From contig NHTQ01000002.1 of the NCBI GenBank assembly GCA_002166865.1, positions 62,001 through 126,000 of the forward strand: 64,000 nucleotides of DNA, in the 5' to 3' direction. The notes below the pieces were generated by a model that saw only the letters and a program-made list of their open reading frames with translations, did no database searches and was not told where the DNA came from. Made by a program: the position numbers and the translations under genes. The stretch comes from Rhodobacteraceae bacterium WFHF2C18 (GTDB taxonomy: Bacteria; Pseudomonadota; Alphaproteobacteria; Rhodobacterales; Rhodobacteraceae). Shown one piece after another: positions 6,577 through 13,446 of the stretch. The stretch's first letter is position 1, and each line of letters opens with the position of its first letter.

Positions 6577-7878
6577 CTATTCGGCCGCGCATTTGGCCGG
6601 ATTGTTGGGGTGCGTCGTCCAGTTGGCGTAATCGTCCTGCACGACGGCGCCGGTGCGGGGGTCCACCTGGCCCGCGGCGAGCCGCTCCATCGTGATGCAG
6701 CCCTCCACCGGGCAGACGTTGACGCACAGGTTGCAGGCCACGCATTCGGCGTCGATCACCTCGAAGGTGCGGTCCTCGGACATCGAGATCGCCTGGTGGC
6801 TGGTGTCCTCGCAGGCGGCATAGCAGCGCCCGCACTTGATGCAGAGGTCCTGGTCGATCCGCGCCTTGGTGACGTAGTTGAGGTTGAGGTCCTTCCAGTC
6901 CACCACCTGCGGCACCGCCCGGCCCACAAGCTCGTCGACCGAGGTAAAGCCCTTCTCGTCCATGTACTGCGACAGGCCCGAGATCATTTCCTGCACGACC
7001 TTGAAGCCATAGGTCATGGCCGCGGTGCAGACCTGCACGTTGCCCGCGCCGAGCGCCAGGAACTCCGCCGCGTCCCTCCAGGTGGTCACGCCGCCGATGC
7101 CGCTGATCGGCAGGCCCCGCAGGTCGGGTGTCCGGGCGATCTCGGCCACCATGTTGAGCGCGATGGGCTTCACCGCCGGCCCGCAGTAGCCGCCGTGCGC
7201 CCCTTGCCCGTCGATGGTGGGTTCGGGCGCGAACAGATCCAGGTCCACCCCGGTGATCGAGTTGATCGTGTTGATCAGGCTCACGGCATCGGCGCCGCCG
7301 TCCTTGGCCGCCTGCGCGGGCTTGCGGATATCGGTGATGTTGGGCGTCAGCTTGACGATCACGGGCAGGCTGGAGTGCGTCTTGCACCACTCGGTGACCT
7401 GCTGCACGTAGTCCGGCACCTGGCCCACGGCGCTGCCCATGCCGCGCTCGCTCATCCCGTGCGGGCAGCCGAAATTCAGTTCGACGCCGTCGGCGCCGGT
7501 CTCCTCGACCCGGCGCAGGACCGCCTTCCAGCTGTCCTCGTTTACCGGCACCATGAGGCTGACCACGATGGCGTGATCGGGGTAGTCGCGCTTGACCCGG
7601 GCGATCTCTTCCAGGTTGGTCTCCAGCGGCCTGTCGGTGATGAGCTCGATGTTGTTGAGCCCCAGAAGCTGGCGGTCCGCACCCCAGACCGCGCCGTAGC
7701 GCGGGCCGTTCACGTTCACGATCGGCGGGTCCTCGCCCAGGGTCTTCCAGACGACCCCGCCCCAGCCCGCCTCGAAGGCGCGGCGCACGTTGTATTCCTT
7801 GTCCGTCGGCGGCGCCGAGGCCAGCCAGAACGGGTTGGGGGATTTGATGCCGATGAAATCTGTTTCGAGATTGGCCAT
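6577..7878 (-). CDS. preA: NAD-dependent dihydropyrimidine dehydrogenase, catalytic subunit PreA
   Basis: This 433-residue subunit has a dihydroorotate-dehydrogenase-like FMN barrel (residues 1 to about 320), where uracil or thymine is reduced. A C-terminal di-4Fe-4S ferredoxin domain follows, with motifs CIKCGRCYAAC and CVACNLCVNVCPVEGC. The active-site loop reads NFGCPHGMSERGMGSAVG, and the position of the catalytic cysteine of mammalian DPD (GLACGQ, from memory) appears to be valine here. The gene follows preT with 40 bp spacing and ends at a strong terminator. With PreT it forms the heteromeric enzyme for the first step of reductive pyrimidine degradation. Confidence 0.95.
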   Translation of the reverse strand: MANLETDFIGIKSPNPFWLASAPPTDKEYNVRRAFEAGWGGVVWKTLGEDPPIVNVNGPRYGAVWGADRQLLGLNNIELITDRPLETNLEEIARVKRDYPDHAIVVSLMVPVNEDSWKAVLRRVEETGADGVELNFGCPHGMSERGMGSAVGQVPDYVQQVTEWCKTHSSLPVIVKLTPNITDIRKPAQAAKDGGADAVSLINTINSITGVDLDLFAPEPTIDGQGAHGGYCGPAVKPIALNMVAEIARTPDLRGLPISGIGGVTTWRDAAEFLALGAGNVQVCTAAMTYGFKVVQEMISGLSQYMDEKGFTSVDELVGRAVPQVVDWKDLNLNYVTKARIDQDLCIKCGRCYAACEDTSHQAISMSEDRTFEVIDAECVACNLCVNVCPVEGCITMERLAAGQVDPRTGAVVQDDYANWTTHPNNPAKCAAE

Positions 7879-7918
7879 GTCGCTTGTCTCCCTGTCGTCG
7901 CCGCCGGCTGGCCGCGGT

Positions 7919-9241
7919 TTAGCCCACCAGGCTCTTGTGGATGTCCTCGGCCGCGTCGCGACCCTCGGCCACCGCCGTCACGGTCAGGTCGTCGCCGCCG
8001 GCAGCGCAGTCTCCGCCGGCCCAGACGCCTTCGACGCTGGTGCGCCCCGCGGCGGTGACCCTGATCTTGCGGCCGTCCAGATCGGGCAGGCCGTCCCCTT
8101 GCAGTTTCTGGCCGATGGCGCGGAACACCTGATCGGCGGGGATGCGCACCCGCTGGCCGGTGGGCGCGAGATCGTCGTCGGTGTATTCGAACTCGACCTC
8201 GCGGACCGCGCCGTTGCCATGCACGGCAACCGGCGAGGCGTTGGTGACGATGGTCACGCCCTTGGACGCCGCAAGGTCTTGTTCATAGACGCTGGCATTC
8301 ATCCGCTCGCGGCCCCGGCGGTAGACCAGCGTCACGTTCAGCGCCCCCAGAAGCTTGGCCTGCACAGCGGCGTCGATGGCTGTCATGCCGCCCCCGATGA
8401 CCACCACGTCGCGCCCCACCGGCAGTTGCGACAGGTCGTCGGCCTGGCGCAGCTCGGCGATGAAGTCCACCGCGTCGCGCAGGCCCGCGCGGTCCTCGCC
8501 GTCAAGCCCCAGGGCATTCACCCCGCCCAGGCCGATGCCCAGGAAGACGGCGTCGTGATCGGCCTTCAGCGCGCCGAGGCTCAGATCCCGGCCCAGCCGC
8601 TTGCCCGTCTCCACCGTGATCCCGCCGATCTTCAGCAGCCAGTCGACCTCGTCCTGGGCGAAGTCCTCCACCGTCTTGTAGGCGGCGATACCGTATTCGT
8701 TCAGCCCGCCGGGCTTGTCGTGGCCGTCGAAAATCGTGACGTCGTGGCCGCGCATCGCCAGCCGGTGCGCGCAGGCCAGCCCGGCCGGCCCCGCGCCCAC
8801 GACCGCCACGCGCTTGCCCGTCGGCGCGGCGCGGGTGAAGGGATGCACGCCGCGGTCCATCAGCGTGTCGGTGGCGTAGCGCTGCAGCCGGCCGATCTCC
8901 ACCGGTTTGCCCTCGGCCAGCTCGCGCACGCAGGCTTCTTCGCAAAGCGTCTCGGTCGGGCAGACCCGGGCGCACATGCCGCCAAGGATGTTCTGGTCGA
9001 GGATCGTCTCGGCCGCCGCCTCGGGCGTGCCGGTGGCGATCTGCCGGATGAAAAGCGGGATGTCGATTTCTGTGGGGCAGGCCGTGATGCAGGGGGCATC
9101 GTGGCAGAAATAGCACCGATCGGCCGCCACCACCGCCTCGTGCCGGTCGAGCGGCGGATGCAGGTCCGCGAAGTTCTCGGCGTAATCCCGGGGTTCGAGC
9201 CGGCCGGCGGTGATACCGGGGGTCAGGGCCGTGTCTTTCAA
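7919..9241 (-). CDS. preT: Dihydropyrimidine dehydrogenase, NAD(P)H/FAD subunit PreT (TTG start)
   Basis: A GltD-like oxidoreductase that passes electrons from NAD(P)H through FAD and iron-sulfur clusters to PreA. The N-terminus carries the cysteine sets CYFCHDAPCITACP and CARVCPTETLCEEAC. Dinucleotide-binding folds follow at GAGPAGLAC and at VIGGGMTAIDA. The reading frame stays open far upstream, but the upstream part contains the RutR-like operator at 9303-9318 and does not resemble the family. I therefore choose TTG at 9241, preceded by GGAGGG at 5-base spacing, giving 440 residues; a GTG at 9292 is the alternative. It heads the preT-preA operon. Confidence 0.9.
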   Translation of the reverse strand: MKDTALTPGITAGRLEPRDYAENFADLHPPLDRHEAVVAADRCYFCHDAPCITACPTEIDIPLFIRQIATGTPEAAAETILDQNILGGMCARVCPTETLCEEACVRELAEGKPVEIGRLQRYATDTLMDRGVHPFTRAAPTGKRVAVVGAGPAGLACAHRLAMRGHDVTIFDGHDKPGGLNEYGIAAYKTVEDFAQDEVDWLLKIGGITVETGKRLGRDLSLGALKADHDAVFLGIGLGGVNALGLDGEDRAGLRDAVDFIAELRQADDLSQLPVGRDVVVIGGGMTAIDAAVQAKLLGALNVTLVYRRGRERMNASVYEQDLAASKGVTIVTNASPVAVHGNGAVREVEFEYTDDDLAPTGQRVRIPADQVFRAIGQKLQGDGLPDLDGRKIRVTAAGRTSVEGVWAGGDCAAGGDDLTVTAVAEGRDAAEDIHKSLVG

Positions 9242-9302
9242 GGTACCCTCCACTGGTTGGACGTCGTCTTGTCGTTTCGGGCAGTATTCCACGAATCCAT
9301 TT

Positions 9303-9318
9303 TTTATCAAATGGTAAA
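9303..9318. promoter_or_regulatory. Putative RutR-type operator upstream of preT
   Basis: TTTATCA-AA-TGGTAAA, one mismatch from the palindrome at 5189-5204. It lies 62 bp upstream of the chosen preT start and between the GntR-family gene and preT. Together the two sites define a candidate local regulon of the RutR-like repressor. Confidence 0.7.
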
Positions 9319-9425
9319 ATTTCCAGCGATTCGGGGGAGTTCTCCGCAATGCCTTGAAAACACGGGCCCGCGGCCGGTCCGGAAGGGACCGGGCGGGGGC
9401 GATTCGTCCTGGAAAGGGGCGCGCG

Positions 9426-10193
9426 TTACCGGGTCTGCTCGTGCGCGAAGCGCTGGCGCGCGATGGCCTCGTTGCGGGCGGCCTTCTGCTGGTCGGCCAG
9501 GGCCGCCTCGACATAGCCCAGGTGGGCGGCCACGGCCTCTCGCGCCCCCTCGGGATCGCGCGCCTGCAGGGCGGCATTGATCGCGCGGTGCTGGTCCAGA
9601 AGGACGCTGCGCCGGGTATGCTGCTTGAACACCATCTGGCGGTTGTAGAACACGCCCTCGCGCAGAAGCTGGAACATCGAGCGCATCATGTGCAGCATCA
9701 CCACGTTGTGGCTGGCCTCGACGATCGCCATGTGAAACTCGGCGTCCAGACGGGCCTCTTCCTCCGGCCGGCGCTTGCCATGGGCGGCCTCCATCTTGTT
9801 CAGGACGGTCTGGATCACCTGCAGATCGGTGTCCGAGGCGAGCCGCGCCGCGCGTTCGGCGGCCAGTGCCTCCAGGTCGCGGCGGAAGGCGACGTAGTCG
9901 AAAACGGCCTCGTCATGATCGGCGAACAGACGGACAAGGGCCGGCGAGAAAGCGTTGCCCAGCACGTCGGCCACATAGATGCCGGCCCCGGCGCGCGAGG
10001 TCAGCAGGCCCTTGTCCTGCAATTCGGCCACCGCCTCGCGCAGCGAGGGGCGCGAAACGCCCAGTCGGTCGGCCAGCTCCCGTTCCGACGGCAGGCGCTC
10101 CCCGGGGCGCAGGATGCCGCGCAGGATCAGTTTCTCGATCTGGCGGGTGACGGCGGCCGAGAGCTTCTCGGGGGTGACTTTCTCGAACGGCAT
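9426..10193 (-). CDS. GntR/FadR-family transcriptional regulator with FCD domain
   Basis: A 255-residue regulator. A winged helix occupies about residues 10-75 (LPSERELADRLGVSRPSLREA), and the C-terminal FCD domain has the usual metal-ligand set Asp150, His154, His202 and His224. FCD regulators typically sense carboxylate metabolites such as lactate, pyruvate or glycolate. I start it at the ATG at 10193 (MPFEKVTPEKL), with GAGG upstream; an earlier start would add twenty arginine-rich residues. It lies downstream of an lrgAB-like pair and upstream of preTA on the same strand, so it could regulate either. LldR/PdhR-like roles are possible, but the effector is unknown. Confidence 0.88.
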   Translation of the reverse strand: MPFEKVTPEKLSAAVTRQIEKLILRGILRPGERLPSERELADRLGVSRPSLREAVAELQDKGLLTSRAGAGIYVADVLGNAFSPALVRLFADHDEAVFDYVAFRRDLEALAAERAARLASDTDLQVIQTVLNKMEAAHGKRRPEEEARLDAEFHMAIVEASHNVVMLHMMRSMFQLLREGVFYNRQMVFKQHTRRSVLLDQHRAINAALQARDPEGAREAVAAHLGYVEAALADQQKAARNEAIARQRFAHEQTR

Positions 10194-10325
10194 GGCGGGC
10201 GCCTCGTGACGGGTCGCGGCATCATAGGCGCCGGGTCGGCGCCGGGCAAGCACGCCCTTGGCCGCAGCGGCAGGGATGCGCCCATTTCAACCGGGTTGGC
10301 CCCACCGACCCTGCCGGGCGGGCCG

Positions 10326-11042
10326 TCACCGGAACAGCGTCAGCACATAGGGCGCCAGGAGCGCCGTCAGCAGGGCGTTGAGCCCCATGCCGACCCCCGC
10401 GAAGGCGCCCGCGGTCCTGTTCACCTGGAAGGCCCGGGCCGTCCCGATGCCATGCGCCGCCACGCCCACGGCGAACCCCCGCGCGCGCCAGTCCCGGATC
10501 CCCAGCGCGTTCATCAGCGGCGTGACCAGCACCGCGCCGATGATCCCTGTCAGGATCACCAGCGCCGCCGTCAGGGTGGTCAGCCCGCCCAGGGCCTCGG
10601 AGATGCCGATGGCCACGGGCGCGGTGGTGGACTTGGGCGCCAGCGAGGCCAGCGTCGCCCCGCGCACCCCCAGGGCCCGCGCGATCCACAGGGCCGAGAT
10701 GACGGCGACGGCCGATCCCACCACCAGCGCCCCCAGCATCGGCACCAGCGTGCGCCGCAGGTGGTGCAGGTTCTCGTAGAGCGGCCCGGCCAGGGCCACC
10801 GTCGCCGGGCCGAGCATGAAGTGCACGAACTGCGCGCCCTCGAAATAGGTGGCATAGGGCGTTCCGGTGCTCCAGAGCGCCAGCCCCAGGATGATCATCG
10901 CCACCAGAACGGGGTTGACCAGCGGGTTGCGGTCGACTGCGCGAAAGGCCGCGTCGCCCGCAAGATAGGCCACCAGCGTCGCGGTCAGCCACAGTAGCGG
11001 CCCCTCGCGCAGGTAGGACCATATATCGGGCAGGTCGGTCAT
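10326..11042 (-). CDS. lrgB: LrgB/CidB-family membrane protein
   Basis: A 238-residue polytopic protein with six or more predicted membrane segments. It has the LrgB hallmarks LAPKSTTAPVAIGISE and VAAHGIGTARAFQ. Members are described as antiholin-like modulators of murein hydrolase export; newer work links LrgAB/CidAB or the plant homologue to transport of pyruvate or glycolate. The adjacent FCD-type GntR regulator would fit a carboxylate transport role, but this is inference. The start overlaps the stop of the lrgA-like gene by four bases. Confidence 0.9.
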   Translation of the reverse strand: MTDLPDIWSYLREGPLLWLTATLVAYLAGDAAFRAVDRNPLVNPVLVAMIILGLALWSTGTPYATYFEGAQFVHFMLGPATVALAGPLYENLHHLRRTLVPMLGALVVGSAVAVISALWIARALGVRGATLASLAPKSTTAPVAIGISEALGGLTTLTAALVILTGIIGAVLVTPLMNALGIRDWRARGFAVGVAAHGIGTARAFQVNRTAGAFAGVGMGLNALLTALLAPYVLTLFR

Positions 11043-11389
11043 TCCTTCGTCCCCGCCAGGCGCGCCAGCGCGACGAAGGTCAGCGCCCCCGCCGCCAGGG
11101 CCAGGGCGGTGCTCGCCACCAGCGCGGCCAGCAGCGCCGCGCCGTCGCGGCCCAGCACCTCGGCATGGCTGATCACGCCCACGCCGGCCGGCACGAACAG
11201 AAGCGAAAGATGCGCCAGCAGTCCCTGCGCCGTGGGCATGACCCGCCGCGCAAGCCCGGGGCGCAGCAGGAAGGCGGCCAGAAGCGCCGCGAGGCCGATC
11301 ACCGGCCCCGGCACCGGCAGCGCGAAGGCCCGCGCGGCAATCTCGCCGGCGAGCTGGAAAAGAAGGATCAAGGTGATGTTCAGGATCAT
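11039..11389 (-). CDS. lrgA: LrgA/CidA-family holin-like membrane protein
   Basis: A 116-residue protein with about four hydrophobic segments, starting MILNITLILLFQLAGEIAARAF. The PVPGPVIGLAALLAAF and FVPAGVGVI motifs are characteristic of the CidA/LrgA family. The ATG at 11389 is chosen over an upstream in-frame start because the upstream extension is arginine/proline-rich. It overlaps the next gene (lrgB-like) by ATGA, so the two are translationally coupled and presumably form one membrane system. Confidence 0.88.
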   Translation of the reverse strand: MILNITLILLFQLAGEIAARAFALPVPGPVIGLAALLAAFLLRPGLARRVMPTAQGLLAHLSLLFVPAGVGVISHAEVLGRDGAALLAALVASTALALAAGALTFVALARLAGTKE

Positions 11390-11444
11390 GGGCGCCCCCT
11401 TCCGTCGTCCGCGACGAGGATAGGGGTTGGCGCGCGAATGGAAA

Positions 11445-11470
11445 GGGCCGCGCCCGTCGCGGCGCGGCCC
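11445..11470 (-). terminator. Hairpin terminator after the 404-residue membrane protein gene
   Basis: A perfect 10-bp GC stem (GGGCCGCGCC / GGCGCGGCCC) with a 6-base loop. On the minus strand it is followed by a short TTTCC. It lies between the membrane protein gene and lrgA. Confidence 0.65.
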
Positions 11471-11489
11471 GGTCCGCCGGATGGGCCGG

Positions 11490-12704
11490 TTATTCGGCGG
11501 CCACCGCCGCATCGGCGCTGCGCCGGCCGAAGTGGCGGCGGTTGAGGTGCAGCACCAGCCAGATCATCGCCCCCTGCGCGGCCAGCGCCACCGCCGTGAG
11601 GACCCAGTAGGCCGTGCCGAACTTGTCGATCACGCCGGCCATGACCAGCCCCTTGTTGACGAAGAAGTGCGTCATCACCGCGAAGGCCACGCCGGGGCAG
11701 ATCAGCGCGTAGGACCCGGCCGAGGCGCGCTCGCCCCGGATGAATTCGGCGAAGTAGCCCTGCCGGCGCAGCACCAGCGCGCCCAGAAGCAGGAAAAGCA
11801 CCTCGACCGCCATCAGGCGCGACAGGAACACCAGCGTGCCGCCGGCGCTGCCCTCGGCGTCGAAGGCGACGTGCAGCCCGTGGCTCTGCCGCATGAAAAG
11901 AATCCCCAGCACCGTGACGATCGGCACGATGACCATCAGGGTCGGGCCCGCCTCCTTGGCGGTGCCGTGGTGCAGCATGGAGTTGAAGGCCGTGATCGCG
12001 GCCACCAGCGCATAGAGGATCGCGGCAATGCCGAAGAAGGTGGACAGCACAAGGCTCGCCCCGACGGTCACGGTCGCCGTGCTCATGGCCGAGGGCGCGG
12101 CCAGCCCCACGCCCACCATCGACAGCGCGAAGGCCGGCAGAAGCTGCGCGAAAGAGTTGTGCGCTGTCACGTCGAACACGCCGCCCTGCGTCAGCACCCG
12201 GCCGAGGAAGTCACCGATCAGGCGCAGCGCCCAGATGCCGATCCCCAGGAAGGCCAGCAGCGCCAGGGGAAACAGGTATTCCACAACGTTCCACAGGCCG
12301 GGCACGAAGACCAGCCCGACGATGAAGCCCACGTTGATCGTCATGGCCGAGGCCAGCGGCGCGGCCAGCAGCGTCGTCTCGCCGTTGGACTGGCGCAGCT
12401 CCCGGTAGGCATCGGTCCTGGCGAAGGCGCTGAGCGCGCGGAAGTTCCAGATCAGCGACTTGACGTTCAGAAAGGCCATGGCGGCAATGCCGATCAGCGC
12501 GACGACGATGGCCGCCTGCATCGGCGCGCCGCCCGCCGCGAAGGCCGCGGCGATATCGCCGAAGATCGGCACGGGCTGGCCCGGGTGGGGCACCCAGAAC
12601 AGGAGGTACATGAAGAAGGTGACCGCCAGCCCCCCGGCCCCGAGCGAGGCCAGGAAGTACAGGGGCGAATAGCGGTCCGCGGGACGTTGGACGGGTTCGG
12701 ACAT
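11490..12704 (-). CDS. Polytopic inner-membrane protein, possibly TsoY-like
   Basis: A 404-residue protein, mostly membrane: I count about ten hydrophobic segments from residue 15 to near the end, with few charged loops. It begins MSEPVQRPADRYSPLYFLASLGAGG at the ATG at 12704. I associate this start and general pattern with the TsoY-type family of sulfur-linked membrane proteins, but from memory and with low certainty; a SLAC1/TehA-like channel is another possibility. The most useful clue is upstream: two ATTC-N8-GAAT palindromes (12723-12763), the geometry I recall for BigR/SqrR persulfide-responsive repressors. That would agree with a role in sulfur or redox handling. Confidence 0.6.
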   Translation of the reverse strand: MSEPVQRPADRYSPLYFLASLGAGGLAVTFFMYLLFWVPHPGQPVPIFGDIAAAFAAGGAPMQAAIVVALIGIAAMAFLNVKSLIWNFRALSAFARTDAYRELRQSNGETTLLAAPLASAMTINVGFIVGLVFVPGLWNVVEYLFPLALLAFLGIGIWALRLIGDFLGRVLTQGGVFDVTAHNSFAQLLPAFALSMVGVGLAAPSAMSTATVTVGASLVLSTFFGIAAILYALVAAITAFNSMLHHGTAKEAGPTLMVIVPIVTVLGILFMRQSHGLHVAFDAEGSAGGTLVFLSRLMAVEVLFLLLGALVLRRQGYFAEFIRGERASAGSYALICPGVAFAVMTHFFVNKGLVMAGVIDKFGTAYWVLTAVALAAQGAMIWLVLHLNRRHFGRRSADAAVAAE

Positions 12705-12722
12705 GTCGGCCTCCAATATCGT

Positions 12723-12763
12723 ATTCCGAATTTGGAATATATATAGCATTCCGGAACTGGAAT
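12723..12763. promoter_or_regulatory. Twin ATTC-N8-GAAT operator
   Basis: Two palindromes in an AT-rich island: ATTCCGAATTTGGAAT (12723-12738) and ATTCCGGAACTGGAAT (12748-12763), 25 bp start to start. They begin 19 bp upstream of the membrane protein start, where a repressor would block the promoter. The lipoprotein gene on the other strand starts 68 bp away and could share the control. The regulator gene is not in the window. Confidence 0.7.
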
Positions 12764-12830
12764 ATGAAGGGGCGGTTTGTCGCTGCCTGCGGAAAGTTCT
12801 TGTTAACCATTTCGCACGCAAGATCGCCCC

Positions 12831-13217
12831 ATGCGCCCCGTGATGATCGGCCTTTTTCTGACCCTGCTGGCGGCTTGCAATACGCCCGGCCCGGCCTTTC
12901 GCGGCATCGTGCCCGTCCAGGTCACCGTGGGCGAAAGCCGCTTTGCCGTGCGCACCCGCGGCACGCGCGCACAGGCGCTTCGGCTCACCACGGAATGGGC
13001 GCCACGGTTGGTGGCCGTGGCGCCGCACGCCGTGGCCGCGATCGAGGCGGTCAGCGGCTGCACCGTGGCGCGGCTGGACGGGGACGCGGCGCTGGTCACC
13101 GCGCGGCTCGATTGCGGTGCCGGCCCGCCGCCGATGCCGCCGCCCCGCGCGCTGGACTGCGAACTCTACAAGCTGGGGGCGGGCTACGGCGAAATGCTCT
13201 GCCGCCCGCTGCGATAG
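12831..13217 (+). CDS. Small hypothetical lipoprotein
   Basis: A 128-residue protein with a lipoprotein signal peptide: a short hydrophobic stretch ending in the lipobox LAAC, with the lipidated cysteine at residue 16. The mature part has four further cysteines (SGCTV, LDCGAG, LDCELY, MLCRP), suggesting two disulfides in the periplasm. I do not recognise the family. A TTAACCAT element, similar to a CtrA half-site, lies at 12803-12810 just ahead of the gene, but a single half-site is weak evidence. It is oriented with smc but separated from it by 229 bp. Confidence 0.75.
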   Translation: MRPVMIGLFLTLLAACNTPGPAFRGIVPVQVTVGESRFAVRTRGTRAQALRLTTEWAPRLVAVAPHAVAAIEAVSGCTVARLDGDAALVTARLDCGAGPPPMPPPRALDCELYKLGAGYGEMLCRPLR

Positions 13218-13446
13218 GCGCGCGTCACGGGCCCGCCCTTGCACCCGGCCGATTCGACAGGGTCGAAACGACACGCGCGCCCGCACGATCCGTTTCCGAC
13301 CCGCCGGGTGGGCTGTCGATCCCCTAGTGCGCAATATTTTGTGGATAAATCGTCGAGACAGGCCATATCGTGGGGCTTGCCGTTGACATGTGCCCTCCCG
13401 CGTCGTCACATTCGGGATCAACCGGAATCACCACCGCGGATGCCCC

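Noticed and set aside
12803-12810. CtrA box before the small lipoprotein gene
   Set aside because: Only one TTAACCAT half-site is present, without the second TTAA at proper spacing, so it is noted only in the gene entry.
13390-13446. Upstream start for SMC
   Set aside because: The extra 19 residues do not match SMC proteins; GTG 13447 gives the conserved MQFTRLRLTGFKSF beginning.
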